A stretch of DNA of 54,222 bases from Mycobacterium sp. E1214 (GCF_001666755.1 NZ_LZJC01000005.1:1-54222); one strand, 5' to 3'. Counted from the first letter of the stretch, positions 18,302 to 27,034 are shown. The notes: generated by a model not told the origin, from the letters alone. Numbers and translations are program-made.

Positions 18302-19144
18302 TCAGAGCTTGACGCGGCCCATGATGATGTCGATGATCGGCTTTCCCGGCGGGTAGGCGTTCGTCAGCGACGCCATCGTGTGGCCGTAGTCGACCAGCAG
18401 CGTGATGCCGCTGATGCCAAAGGCAGCGGCGCTGTTCAGGAACGCCATCACGTCGCCCATCTGCTCGGGCGTGTGCACCTTGGAGCCGGTCTCGTCGCGG
18501 TAGTCCTGGGCGAAGGTGAGCCAGAGGTCGGCGTTGGCCTGGGCCAGCGGGGTGTCCGTGGGCCCCGGGCAGATCGCATTGATGCGGACGCCCCTCTTCA
18601 GCAACGGGTAGCCCTGGGTGGCGACGTAGGCGTTGACGACCTTCTTGGAGAACCCGTAGTGGATGATCCCTTCCGCCTCGTGCGCCTTGACCCAGTCCTG
18701 CGCCGCGGCGAAGCCTGGGATGGCGAGGAATTCGGTCAGCAGGTCCAAGTCGTTTTCCCAGCCCATGCCCGCCACCGAGGAGATGAAGCAGATGGCCGAG
18801 CCGGAGGGCAACTGGTTCTTCTCCAGCAGGCGGTCGATGAGGTGGCGGTGGCCGAGGAAGTTGATCGCCATCAGGTCGGTGGTGCCCTCGGCGATGCCGG
18901 CGGCCGAGAACACGGCGTGGACGGGGCCGTCGATCCGCTCCAGCGCCGCGTCGATCGAGGCGGGGTCGCGCAGGTCGACCTGCACCGATTGGGCGACGTC
19001 GTAGTTCACCGGCGCGTAGTCGAGCACGATGACTTCGGCGCCGAGCTCACCCGCTGACTTGGCGGCCGCCGCGCCCATGCCGGTCGCGCCGCCCACCACG
19101 AGGGCTCGCTTGCCGTCGTAGCGCAACCGATCGACAACAGTCAT
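18302..19144 (-). CDS. Short-chain dehydrogenase/reductase
   Basis: 280-residue classical-type SDR. The cofactor motif ALVVGGATGMGAAAAKSA (14-31) departs slightly from TGxxxGxG. VLDYAPV at the second strand end (Asp) suggests NAD preference. SAAGIAEG, catalytic Ser in CFISSVAG and Tyr/Lys in HYGFSKK complete the set. The substrate is unknown; its place in the oxidation cluster suggests a secondary alcohol or ketone. A good Shine-Dalgarno (GAAGGGG) precedes ATG 19144. The shared 17-bp operator-like site lies 55 bases upstream. Confidence 0.87.
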   Translation of the reverse strand: MTVVDRLRYDGKRALVVGGATGMGAAAAKSAGELGAEVIVLDYAPVNYDVAQSVQVDLRDPASIDAALERIDGPVHAVFSAAGIAEGTTDLMAINFLGHRHLIDRLLEKNQLPSGSAICFISSVAGMGWENDLDLLTEFLAIPGFAAAQDWVKAHEAEGIIHYGFSKKVVNAYVATQGYPLLKRGVRINAICPGPTDTPLAQANADLWLTFAQDYRDETGSKVHTPEQMGDVMAFLNSAAAFGISGITLLVDYGHTMASLTNAYPPGKPIIDIIMGRVKL

Positions 19145-19199
19145 GGAAATCCCCTTCTCATCTACCGCTAGTCAGGTTCTAATCGCCTAACTGTATGGG

Positions 19200-19216
19200 T
19201 AACAGTTATTTGGTTC
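19200..19216 (-). promoter_or_regulatory. Shared 17-bp operator-like site (copy a)
   Basis: The minus strand reads GAACCAAATAACTGTTA, the half-dyad GAAC-N9-GTYN found at seven intergenic positions of this block. It sits between the regulator gene end and the SDR gene start (start at 19144), so it should control the SDR and the downstream gene. It is one of the two less similar copies. Confidence 0.5.
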
Positions 19217-19234
19217 AATACCTGGCTGCAGCGG

Positions 19235-20503
19235 CTATTCGGGGCGCGCCGCGACGCCGCGCAAGACGGTGTCGCGGGCATGGATCAACGCCGCGCGTTT
19301 GCCCACATCGGCCAGGATGTTCTCCGGTATCCATTGCAGCCCGATGACGCAACGCGCCAGCATCGCGGTGGAAGGTGCCTCGATACCGATCTCGCCTGCC
19401 TGAATGCCTTCGGCGAGAAGCGTTTTCATTTGCCGAAGCCGGGTGGCGTACAACCAGCCGGGGTTGGGGGTGTCCGGGGGCGACTGGCGCATCCAGGCGA
19501 GCTGAATCCTGAACTCGTCGGAGAACCGATCGAGCGCGTTGACGTTCACCCAGCTCAGCGCATCCAATTTCTCGACGGCCGTGGCGTCGGAGCGCAGGAC
19601 GCTGACCCAGCCCGCTTCGACCTTGCGGCCGAACGATTCCATGATCGAGGCGAGCAACTCGTCTTTGGAGCCGATCACCCGGTAGACGGTTCCGGTGCCC
19701 AGGCCCGCCGCCGACGCGATGTCCCGGATGGTGGTCACCTCGTATCCGCGGCGGCCGAACTCCGCCCGCGCCACCGCGCGCACGCGCGCCGCCTTGTCGC
19801 TGGGATCGGCGTCGCTGTCGTCGGACCAGGTCGCGATGACGCCGTCGGCCGCGGCGAGGGCCTTCGAACCGTCCAGCGCCGAGTCGGTTGGGGGATGGGT
19901 TGCCAAGCCGTGCAGCATGATTCGACACAGCAGCGCGGCCACCTGCTCGGCGGGGGATTTGTGGCGCATGACGTCCAGACCGACCTGCAGCACGGTCTGA
20001 CAGATGCGGTCGGCCAGCGTGGGCAGGTCGACGTCGGCCGTGATGTAACCGCTCCACCGGCCGGCGCGCAGCGTCTGCAGCATCGCCTCTTCGATGGCGA
20101 CGGGCCGCTGCTGGGTCAGCTTGATCAGCTCCGGGTCGGTGCTGGGCCCCTCGTAGAACGACATCTGCATCGCGGCGCGATGTTCGACGGCGCACGCGGC
20201 GATGGCCGATCCGAGCGCGACGATCCGCTCCGCCGGCGAGCGAGAGTCGGCTTCGTCCAGCCGCGCCAGCGCTGTTCGCCCGATGCGGTCCAGGTCGTCC
20301 TGGTAGCGGCGGATCAACTCGACGAGGATCGCCTCTTTGGACTCGAAATGGTGATACAGGCTGCCGGGCAAGATGCCTGCGGCATCGGCGATCTCCTGCA
20401 ACGACGTTCGCAGCCCCGACGACGCGATCAACGATGCGGCGGTCTGCAGAATCTCGGTGCGGCGCGCCCCGGAATCTCCTGTGCCCCCGGGCATTCGTCC
20501 CAC
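19235..20503 (-). CDS. Double TetR-family transcriptional regulator
   Basis: About 422 residues containing two complete TetR units in one frame. The first DNA-binding domain is at about 14-60 (LQEIADAAGILPGSLYHHF, then SKEAILVELI). The second is at about 236-285 (IRDIASAAGLGTGTVYRVI, then SKDELLASIM). Each is followed by its own helical ligand/dimer domain. One chain thus mimics a TetR dimer. GTG 20503 has GGAGAGG 10 bases upstream; ATG 20494 is the alternative. An operator-like site lies directly upstream, suggesting autoregulation. It probably represses the surrounding oxidation genes; the ligand is unknown. Confidence 0.88.
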   Translation of the reverse strand: MGRMPGGTGDSGARRTEILQTAASLIASSGLRTSLQEIADAAGILPGSLYHHFESKEAILVELIRRYQDDLDRIGRTALARLDEADSRSPAERIVALGSAIAACAVEHRAAMQMSFYEGPSTDPELIKLTQQRPVAIEEAMLQTLRAGRWSGYITADVDLPTLADRICQTVLQVGLDVMRHKSPAEQVAALLCRIMLHGLATHPPTDSALDGSKALAAADGVIATWSDDSDADPSDKAARVRAVARAEFGRRGYEVTTIRDIASAAGLGTGTVYRVIGSKDELLASIMESFGRKVEAGWVSVLRSDATAVEKLDALSWVNVNALDRFSDEFRIQLAWMRQSPPDTPNPGWLYATRLRQMKTLLAEGIQAGEIGIEAPSTAMLARCVIGLQWIPENILADVGKRAALIHARDTVLRGVAARPE

Positions 20504-20523
20504 GCGACCCGCACCTCTCCGCC

Positions 20524-20540
20524 GAACCAAATCTTTGTCG
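20524..20540 (+). promoter_or_regulatory. Shared 17-bp operator-like site (copy b)
   Basis: GAACCAAATCTTTGTCG fits GAAC-N9-GTYN. It lies about 20 bases upstream of the double-TetR start, next to a minus-strand TAATCT that could be a -10 box. This is the position expected for autoregulation. Confidence 0.5.
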
Positions 20541-20615
20541 AAGATTAGCAGACGGCGCGGGGCGAACCCCCTGCATACGGCCGGTGCAGTCCCCATTGCG
20601 AAGCGCGGCCGCTCA

Positions 20616-21707
20616 TCACGTCCCCTTGGCAAGGCGCACACCGAGATCGGTGAGGTACCGGTCGGACGCACCGCGGAATGCGCTCCAACCGAGCAGGCGT
20701 TTGAGGTACAGATGAGCGTCGTGTTCCCACGTGTAGCCGATGCCACCGAGCACCTGGATGGCCGTGTCACCCACGCTGGCCAGTCGTCCCGCGAACCCCT
20801 TGAGCCGCAGCGCCGCCACCTGCCGTTCACCCGGTTCGGCGTGGTCGGCCGCCCACAGCGCGTGGATCACGCCGCCGCGCGCCAACTCGACGGTCTCGTA
20901 CATGTCGACGCAGAGATGCTGGATCGCCTGGAACGATCCGATCGGCTGGCCGAATTGCTTTCGCGTCTTGGCATATTCGACGGCCAGCTCCATGACGGCG
21001 CGGGCGGCGCCGAGCGCGTCGGCCGCGGCCGCGATCAACACGTCGTCGGCGACCGCCGCCACGAGGTCCGGGGCGGCGCTCGCCAGGCGTAGCGCGGGCG
21101 CGGAGTCGAAAGCGACGCGGCACCGCTTGCGGGACGGGTCGATGCCGCGGTTCGGCTGCACGGACAACCCGGGGGACCCCGCGCGGACCGCGAAAAGCCC
21201 GGCGCCCTCCCGCTCCTCGGCGACCACCAGCAGCACGTCGGCGGCGGCCGCGTCCGGCACTCCGCCGAGAGCGCCCCTCACGACCGCATCGGCACCGTGG
21301 CGGCCGGCCGTGAGGCCCGGGTGCCCGGCTTCGGGCAGGCACACGGTGACGACCGTGGTGCCGTCCGCGATCCCGGTCATGAGCTCCGCCGCCGGCACGT
21401 TCAGCCGGAGGAGGAGGCGCGCGGCGGCGACCGCGCTGGACGGCCACGGCCCCGGATTCAGCGCCGCACCCAATTCCTCGGCCACAACGCCGGCCTCGAC
21501 CATCGTCATGCCGGCGCCGCCGTGCTCTTCGGGCACCAGCAGGCCGATGACGCCCAGGTTTGCCAGGCCGCGCCACACCGTGTCGGTGGTGCCGGTCGAA
21601 TCGTCGAGCAGCCCTCGTACGTGGGGCGAGATCGGTGCCTTCTCGGCGAGGAAGCGGCGGGTGGTGTCGCGCAACGCCACCTGCTCGTCAGTCAATTCGA
21701 GGTTCAT
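20616..21707 (-). CDS. Acyl-CoA dehydrogenase family protein (second subunit-type)
   Basis: 363 residues. The protein opens MNLELTDEQVALRDTTRRFL and has LLVPEEHGGAGMTMVEAGVVAEELG. The C-terminal blocks are KTRKQFGQPIGSFQAIQHLCVDM and VLGGIGYTWEHDAHLYLKR, the FAD/dimer signatures. The position normally holding the catalytic Glu is not obvious, as in the non-catalytic partner of heteromeric mycobacterial FadE pairs used on sterol or cyclic side chains. Its ATG overlaps the preceding fadE stop (ATGA), so the two are coupled and probably form one alpha2beta2 enzyme. Confidence 0.88.
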   Translation of the reverse strand: MNLELTDEQVALRDTTRRFLAEKAPISPHVRGLLDDSTGTTDTVWRGLANLGVIGLLVPEEHGGAGMTMVEAGVVAEELGAALNPGPWPSSAVAAARLLLRLNVPAAELMTGIADGTTVVTVCLPEAGHPGLTAGRHGADAVVRGALGGVPDAAAADVLLVVAEEREGAGLFAVRAGSPGLSVQPNRGIDPSRKRCRVAFDSAPALRLASAAPDLVAAVADDVLIAAAADALGAARAVMELAVEYAKTRKQFGQPIGSFQAIQHLCVDMYETVELARGGVIHALWAADHAEPGERQVAALRLKGFAGRLASVGDTAIQVLGGIGYTWEHDAHLYLKRLLGWSAFRGASDRYLTDLGVRLAKGT

Positions 21708-22870
21708 GCGCGTGGCAGCCCCAGCACGCGCTGGGCGGTGATGTTCTTGTTGATCTGGGTCGTGCCGCCCGCGATGGTCAGCGAGCGTGACGTCAGACGG
21801 TAGTCGGCCCACGGGCCGCCTGCTCCGTCGTCGCCCAGCACGTCGAAGGCCAGGTCGGCCAATCCCTGGCCGATCTAGCCCCACAAAGTCTTGGCCAGGC
21901 TGGCCGATCCCAGGGCGGTTTTCTCCGAGCCGCCGTGCAGGGTGGCCGAGATGGACCGCAGGCACAGCACCTCGAGATATTTGATGCGCAACGCCATTTC
22001 GCCGAGGCGCCGCAATGTCACGGGATCCTCGAGCGCGTCGGGCCGGGCCGCGCCCAGGTCGTGCACCAGTTCCTCGAGCCGCGCCTGCATCTCCGCGTAC
22101 AGCCTGGCGGCTCCCGCGCGTTCGTGACTGAGCGTGGTGGTGGCCACCTGCCAACCCGCGTTCAGAGGGCCCAGCAGTGCGTCGGCCGGCACCCGCACGT
22201 CGTGGAAGAACACCTCGGCGAAATCGGTGTCACCGTTGAGGGTGATCAACGGACGGGCCTCGATGCCGGGCAGCGTCATGTCGACGATCAGGCAGGAAAT
22301 CCCCTTGTGCCTCGGCGCCTCAGGATCGGTACGCACGTAGAGCTGGCACCAGTCGGCCCGGTGTCCCAATGACGTCCAGATCTTTTGGCCGTTGACGACG
22401 AACTCCGCGCCACGGCGTACCGCCCGGGTGCGCAGCGCGGCGAGGTCGGATCCGACCTCCGGTTCTGACATGCCCTGACACCAGATGTCGTCGGCGCGCA
22501 TCATGCGGGGCAACAGCGTGTATTTCTGATCGTGCGTGCCGTACTGCATGATCGCGGGAGCGATATTGTTCAGCCCAATGATGTTGAGCGCAACCGGGAC
22601 TCGAGCGCGCGTGGTCTCCTCGGTGTAGACTAGCTGTTCGAGAACCGTCGCCCCGCGGCCGCCGTACTCGCGGGGCCAGGACACCGCTGCCCAGCCAGCT
22701 TCCGCCATGGTGCGGTTCCAGCCGCGCAGCAGCTCGAAGGCGGCGTCGTCGCGGCCGGTGGGCCGGCGGGCGGCCACCAATTCGTCGGTGAGGTTCGCGG
22801 ACAACCAGTCGCGCAGCTCGACGCGGAACCGTTCCACTTTCGCCGGATAGGAGAAGTCCACTATTCCCAA
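21704..22870 (-). pseudogene. Acyl-CoA dehydrogenase interrupted by in-frame amber codon
   Basis: The frame runs 331 residues and meets TAG at 21875-21877 in the motif KTLWG-stop-IGQGLADLAFD. It then continues in the same frame for 57 more codons (TIAGGTTQINKNITAQRVLG) to a TGA overlapping the next ATG. The family has Glu at this spot, so a single GAG to TAG change explains it. Without it the protein is 388 residues with EPEVGSDLAALRTRAV, GQKIWTSLGHRADW and LHGGSEKTALGSASLAKTLWG. A 331-residue product lacks the last helix of the FAD/dimer domain and is probably inactive. A sequencing error is possible. It would be the catalytic partner of the downstream gene. Confidence 0.85.
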
Positions 22871-22925
22871 CCTCTGACCGCGCGCTTGCGATCACGCCGG
22901 ACTCTACGGTCGAGCGGATATCCGG

Positions 22926-23093
22926 TCAACGGCCACCGTCGCGGCGCGTCTCGGGGAACGCGACGCCTTCGTCAGCGCCGATGTCGTTGACCACCACCGC
23001 GGCGCCCCGGCGCGCCAGATCCAGCGCGTAGAGGCGTCCGAGCCCCCGCCCGGCGCCGGTGACCACCGCGACCCGGTCGGTGAAGTCAATCAC
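22926..23093 (-). pseudogene. Truncated SDR, N-terminal 55 residues only
   Basis: From GTG 23093, with GAGGAG 8 bases upstream, the frame reads [19 protein letters not shown], then [19 protein letters not shown], and stops after 55 codons. This is the cofactor-binding first third of a classical SDR; the catalytic Ser-Tyr-Lys part is missing. The start and ribosome site are intact, so it may still be translated. It lies just upstream of the acyl-CoA dehydrogenase pair and probably headed that operon before a deletion. Confidence 0.7.
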
Positions 23094-23164
23094 GTTGTGC
23101 TCCTCGATAAGTGCAACCGGTGATCGGATCCGATTGACCGCGGGTGGAACCGGACCCTACGCTG

Positions 23165-23181
23165 GAACAGATTTTTGGTCA
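23165..23181 (+). promoter_or_regulatory. Shared 17-bp operator-like site (copy c)
   Basis: GAACAGATTTTTGGTCA fits the shared pattern and ends 25 bases before the norD-like ATG. It lies in the divergent region 23094-23205, so it could control both the norD-like gene and the leftward SDR-fragment/acyl-CoA dehydrogenase operon. Confidence 0.55.
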
Positions 23182-23205
23182 ACACATTCGGTGGTATGGA
23201 GGTCG

Positions 23206-24897
23206 ATGTCAGGCGACGCACGCGGCGGCCGGTTGGAGGCCTTGGGCATGTTCGCGTCTGCGCTCGCGGGCCGGCCCGTGACCGTGGCCGCCCTCGGGCC
23301 GGGTGAACCGGCGTGGAGCGACGGACAGACGATCCACCTCGATGCCGGTGCGCCTGCACGCGCGCAACTTGCGGCCGTCGCGGTCCAGGCCTCGCTCATC
23401 GCGGCCGGCAGCCTCGATCCGGGCGTCGTGCGCCCGTTGGTTCGGCACCCGAACTGGGCCCGGCGGTATCTGGCGCTCGAGGGACATCGGGCGCTCGTCG
23501 CCAACGCCGGCCTGTTGCCGGCCACGTTGGCCTCTTTAGGCGACAGTGACACCGCCTGCCGCAGCGGCTCGCCCGCCGATTCTCTGCGGATCGCGCGCGG
23601 GCGGGGGCCCATCGACGACCCGGAGGCGCAATTCGGCGTGCTGCGGGCGGCGCAAGTCCTGAGGGCGAGTTCCGTTGCGACGCAACGGCATGACGACGCG
23701 GCGGCGCAACACGTGCCGCGTGCCCACGGCGCCACCGAACGCGAAGAGCTGGACGACGGGCTGGTCGACGATTCCGACGACCCTGACCTGTTCACCAGCC
23801 CGGTGGGCGGGGGCGGCTTCCTCGGCAAGTGGCTGAAGAGGCTGCTGTCCTCGGCGCGCAAGACTGGAAGTGGCGGGGGGCCACCAGGCGCGGATGCCCC
23901 CACGCATCGCACGTACTCCGGCGCGCGCGGCGCGAACGCCGTCTTTTCGCTGGCCTCGGCACGCGGCGAGGACGACGGCGCCGCGCGCTGCGCCGCGCAC
24001 GGCGCCGTGTACCCCGAATGGGACGTCACACGCGGGCGCTACCGCCCGGGGTGGTGCACCGTGCGCGAGGTCGATGCCACCATCGACGCCTCCGCAACCG
24101 CCGCCGTCGATGACGCGCTCGGACTACGGCGGCCGCTGGCGCGGCTCGGCATGGGACTGCACCGCCGGCGCCGCCAAGCGCAGGGCGACGACATCGACAT
24201 CGACGCCGCGGTGGAGGCCCGCGTCGAATTGCTGGCCGGGTCGGTGCCCGACGAATTGGTCTACCTCGACAGCCTGCGGCGCCGCCGCGACCTGTCGGTG
24301 TTGTTACTGCTCGACGCGTCGGGCTCGGCGGCCGAGCCAGGAACGGCCGGGCGGACGGTGCACCAACAGCAGCGCGCCGCCGTCGCGCACCTCGCCATCG
24401 CGCTGCACGACCTGGGGGACCGGGTCGCGCTGTACGCGTACTACTCGCAGGGCCGCCGGGCGGTCAGCGTGGTGCCCGTCAAGCGCTTCGATGACCATCT
24501 CGATTCCCGAATCCTGCGAAGGCTGAACAGCATTGAGCCGGGCGCCTATTCGCGCCTCGGCGCCGCCATCCGCCACGGCGCGGCGGTCCTGGAGACGCGC
24601 GGCGGGACGGCGCGGCGACTGCTGGTGGTGGTCTCGGACGGACTCGCCTACGACCACGGCTACGAGCGGGCCTACGGCGCGGCCGACGCGCGCCGCGCGT
24701 TGACCGAGTCCCGCCGCCGCGGCACCGGGTGCGTGTGCCTGACGATCGGCGCCGGAACCGACGTCGCCGCGTTGCGGCGGGTCTTCGGCAGCACGGCTCA
24801 CGCGACGATCACACGGCCGGACCGACTCGCCGGCGTAATCGGTCCGCTGTTCCGATCGGCGCTGCGCTCAGCGGAGATGCGCAGAAAAGTGTCGTGA
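23206..24897 (+). CDS. NorD-like VWA-domain protein
   Basis: 563 residues, no signal peptide. The middle contains the NorD hallmark YPEWDVTRGRYRPGWCTVRE. The C-terminal von Willebrand A domain has a complete MIDAS opening DASGS (Asp370). LLVVVSDGLAYDHGYE and a closing GTDVAALRRVF segment follow. NorD/CbbO-type proteins work with a MoxR-class AAA+ partner to remodel a metalloenzyme; here the partner gene follows 87 bases downstream. No nitric oxide reductase gene is in the window, so the client is something else. ATG 23206 follows GGAGG at 23198-23202. Confidence 0.87.
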   Translation: MSGDARGGRLEALGMFASALAGRPVTVAALGPGEPAWSDGQTIHLDAGAPARAQLAAVAVQASLIAAGSLDPGVVRPLVRHPNWARRYLALEGHRALVANAGLLPATLASLGDSDTACRSGSPADSLRIARGRGPIDDPEAQFGVLRAAQVLRASSVATQRHDDAAAQHVPRAHGATEREELDDGLVDDSDDPDLFTSPVGGGGFLGKWLKRLLSSARKTGSGGGPPGADAPTHRTYSGARGANAVFSLASARGEDDGAARCAAHGAVYPEWDVTRGRYRPGWCTVREVDATIDASATAAVDDALGLRRPLARLGMGLHRRRRQAQGDDIDIDAAVEARVELLAGSVPDELVYLDSLRRRRDLSVLLLLDASGSAAEPGTAGRTVHQQQRAAVAHLAIALHDLGDRVALYAYYSQGRRAVSVVPVKRFDDHLDSRILRRLNSIEPGAYSRLGAAIRHGAAVLETRGGTARRLLVVVSDGLAYDHGYERAYGAADARRALTESRRRGTGCVCLTIGAGTDVAALRRVFGSTAHATITRPDRLAGVIGPLFRSALRSAEMRRKVS

Positions 24898-24933
24898 CGA
24901 GCGTCGAACCCATTCGCCTACGTCAAACTCCTT

Positions 24934-24950
24934 GAAACAAACATCTGTTC
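24934..24950 (-). promoter_or_regulatory. Shared 17-bp operator-like site (copy d)
   Basis: The minus strand reads GAACAGATGTTTGTTTC (plus strand GAAA-N9-GTTC). It lies between the norD-like stop and the norQ-like ATG, 34 bases before the latter. The norQ-like gene therefore seems to have its own controlled promoter. Confidence 0.5.
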
Positions 24951-24984
24951 CGATTAGGCTCCGGGCAACGGCGAAAGGGATGTC

Positions 24985-25833
24985 ATGGCCAACGAGTCCG
25001 GACTCGTTCACCGGAACGGCGCGGCCCTCGATGCGGCGCCGTCGCGGCCGTACTACCAAGCGATCGGCGGTGAAGAAGCCGTCTTCAAGGCGGCGTACCG
25101 GCAGGGACTGGCGCTCGTGCTCAAGGGGCCGACGGGCTGCGGCAAGACCCGCTTCGTCGAGGCGATGGCCCACGACCTCGGCAGGCCGCTGATCACCGTT
25201 TCTTGCCATGACGACCTGACCACCGCAGACCTCGTCGGGCGATACCTGCTCCGCGGCGATGAGACGGTGTGGGTGGACGGCCCCCTCACCCGGGCCGTGC
25301 GTGAGGGCGCGATCTGCTACCTCGACGAGGTGGTGGAGGCCCGTCAGGACACCACCGTGGTGTTGCATCCGCTCGCCGATCACCGCCGGCAGCTACCCAT
25401 CGAGCGTCTCGGCGTCACGTTGGACGCGGCACCAGGTTTCGGGCTCGTGGTGTCCTACAACCCCGGCTACCAGAGCGTGCTGAAGGATCTCAAGGACTCG
25501 ACGCGCCAGCGAATGGTGGCCATCGAATTCGGTTTTCCCACAGCCGATGTCGAGGAGGGGATCGTGGCCCGGGAGGCCGGCGTCGACGGTGTCACCGCGT
25601 CCGAGCTGGTGCGTTTCGGTCAGGCCATCCGCCGCCTGGAGGCCGGCGGGCTCCGCGAGGTGGCGTCGACCCGCGTCCTGATCGCGGCGGGCAGGCTGAT
25701 CCAGGAGGGTCTCGACGCGCCCCAGGCCGCCCGGGCCGCGATTACCGGACCGCTCACCGACGATGCGGCGGTCGGCCAGGCGCTGGGCGAGATGATCGAG
25801 ATCTACCTCGGCGAAACGGGCGGCGCCCGGTGA
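24985..25833 (+). CDS. NorQ/CbbQ-like MoxR-class AAA+ ATPase
   Basis: 282 residues. Walker A GPTGCGKT is at 48-55, Walker B ICYLDE at 110-115, the NorQ-type block SYNPGYQSVLKDLK at 157-170, and STRQR carries the arginine-finger region. A CbbQ-type C-terminal helical domain follows. It should form a ring that, with the VWA protein upstream, uses ATP to insert a metal or activate a client enzyme. In this context plausible clients are the P450s or another oxidoreductase of the cluster; that is inference. Confidence 0.9.
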   Translation: MANESGLVHRNGAALDAAPSRPYYQAIGGEEAVFKAAYRQGLALVLKGPTGCGKTRFVEAMAHDLGRPLITVSCHDDLTTADLVGRYLLRGDETVWVDGPLTRAVREGAICYLDEVVEARQDTTVVLHPLADHRRQLPIERLGVTLDAAPGFGLVVSYNPGYQSVLKDLKDSTRQRMVAIEFGFPTADVEEGIVAREAGVDGVTASELVRFGQAIRRLEAGGLREVASTRVLIAAGRLIQEGLDAPQAARAAITGPLTDDAAVGQALGEMIEIYLGETGGAR

Positions 25834-25864
25834 TTGACGCTGCCGGACACCGTCGTTATGGTCT

Positions 25865-25881
25865 GAACAAATATTAGGTTT
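25865..25881 (+). promoter_or_regulatory. Shared 17-bp operator-like site (copy e)
   Basis: GAACAAATATTAGGTTT lies 31 bases before the ATG of the binding-protein gene that heads a four- to five-gene plus-strand operon. The core AAATATTAG is identical to copy f upstream of the second P450, 6.5 kb away. Confidence 0.6.
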
Positions 25882-25912
25882 TCAGTTACGGCTTCGACGC
25901 TCTGGAGGTCGG

Positions 25913-27025
25913 ATGTCTTACGAAAGTAGCGCGGAGCCGATCAAGGTCGGCTACCTGATGGACTTCACGTTGCCCCCGGGCTTCCCCGAGGAGCTGATGG
26001 GGAGCTTCACTCGGACCTTCGACCTCGTCTTCGAAGAAGCCGTCGAACAGGGCCTGCTTGATCGCCCGGTGCAGATGATCTACCGCGAGGTCGAGGGACT
26101 GCCGAAGGGTTCGGTCAAGGCGGTGATCGACGCCTACGGCGAGCTCGTCGACGAAGGATGCCTGGTGGTGTTCGGGCCGAACATCACCGACAACTGCGTG
26201 CCGACTCGTGAGGCGATCGAGGAGCGGTTCAAGGTGCCGGCCATCAGCGTCACCGGCACCGACGACTGGTTGGGCGAATGGACTTTCGCCTTTCCGCAGG
26301 GCTCGATGACCGACGAGCCGATCTTCATCGTCGATCAGGTGGCCAAACGCGGGATCACCGAAATCGGAGTTTTGGTCGAGCAGAGCCTGATCGGCGAGAG
26401 TTACCTGAAGAACCTGCGCAGCGCGTGCCGGCGCAAGGGTGTTCGGATCGTCGCGGAAGCGACGATCGCTCAGACGGCTCAGGACATCAACGAAGCCGTC
26501 CGCACCCTGCACGACGCGAAAGCCGAGGCGATCGTGCACCTGGGCTTCGGGTTCGGGATCGTGTTCATCAATCCGGCGCTGGAGGCTCTGGACTGGGACC
26601 CCCCGAGGTTCGCCACCACCGCATTCCAGAACGCGTGGGTGAACCCGATGATGTGGAACGCGTTCATGGGTTGGGTCGGGGTCGACCAGTACGACGAAAC
26701 CAACCCGATCGGCCAAGCCTTCCTCGACCGCTACGCGAAGAAATACGACGGCAGCCGTCCCGAGTACTGCGTCTCGGTGGTCAACCACGACGTCGCCACC
26801 ACTCTCGTGCGCGCCTTCGCCGACGCCCACCCCCTCAGTCCGCGCGGCGTCAAAGAGGCGCTGGAGCGCGTGAAGATGGTGCCCGCCGCGTCCGGCGCGC
26901 CGGGCACCCGGGTGTCGTTGGGCAAGTGGACCCGCCGGGCCTGGATGGGCGCCGGCTATCTGGTGGCGCGGACCCTGGACGCCGACGGCGTCAACTCCCG
27001 CCTGGTCGATCGCTTCGGAGAGTGA
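25913..27025 (+). CDS. Periplasmic-binding-protein-fold protein without signal peptide
   Basis: 370 residues of the Leu/Ile/Val-binding (type I PBP) fold: IKVGYLMDF first strand, VVFGPNITDNCVPTREAIEE, ITEIGVLVEQSLIGESYLKN, and YDETNPIGQAFLDRYAKKYDG. The first strand starts about ten residues from the Met, with no signal sequence or lipobox, and no ABC permease or ATPase gene is near. It may therefore be cytosolic and serve as a ligand sensor, carrier or enzyme subunit for the cluster's substrate. GGAGG precedes ATG 25913. It is followed 9 bases later by the AveC-like gene. Confidence 0.85.
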   Translation: MSYESSAEPIKVGYLMDFTLPPGFPEELMGSFTRTFDLVFEEAVEQGLLDRPVQMIYREVEGLPKGSVKAVIDAYGELVDEGCLVVFGPNITDNCVPTREAIEERFKVPAISVTGTDDWLGEWTFAFPQGSMTDEPIFIVDQVAKRGITEIGVLVEQSLIGESYLKNLRSACRRKGVRIVAEATIAQTAQDINEAVRTLHDAKAEAIVHLGFGFGIVFINPALEALDWDPPRFATTAFQNAWVNPMMWNAFMGWVGVDQYDETNPIGQAFLDRYAKKYDGSRPEYCVSVVNHDVATTLVRAFADAHPLSPRGVKEALERVKMVPAASGAPGTRVSLGKWTRRAWMGAGYLVARTLDADGVNSRLVDRFGE

Positions 27026-27034
27026 GGCTCAACG

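Noticed and set aside
21704..21877. Pyrrolysine or programmed readthrough of the amber codon
   Set aside because: No pyrrolysine system is known in mycobacteria and no stimulatory structure was recognised; a point mutation or base error is simpler.
23206..25833. Complete nitric oxide reductase operon
   Set aside because: Only NorD- and NorQ-like genes are present; no NorB, NorC or heme-copper protein is encoded in the window.
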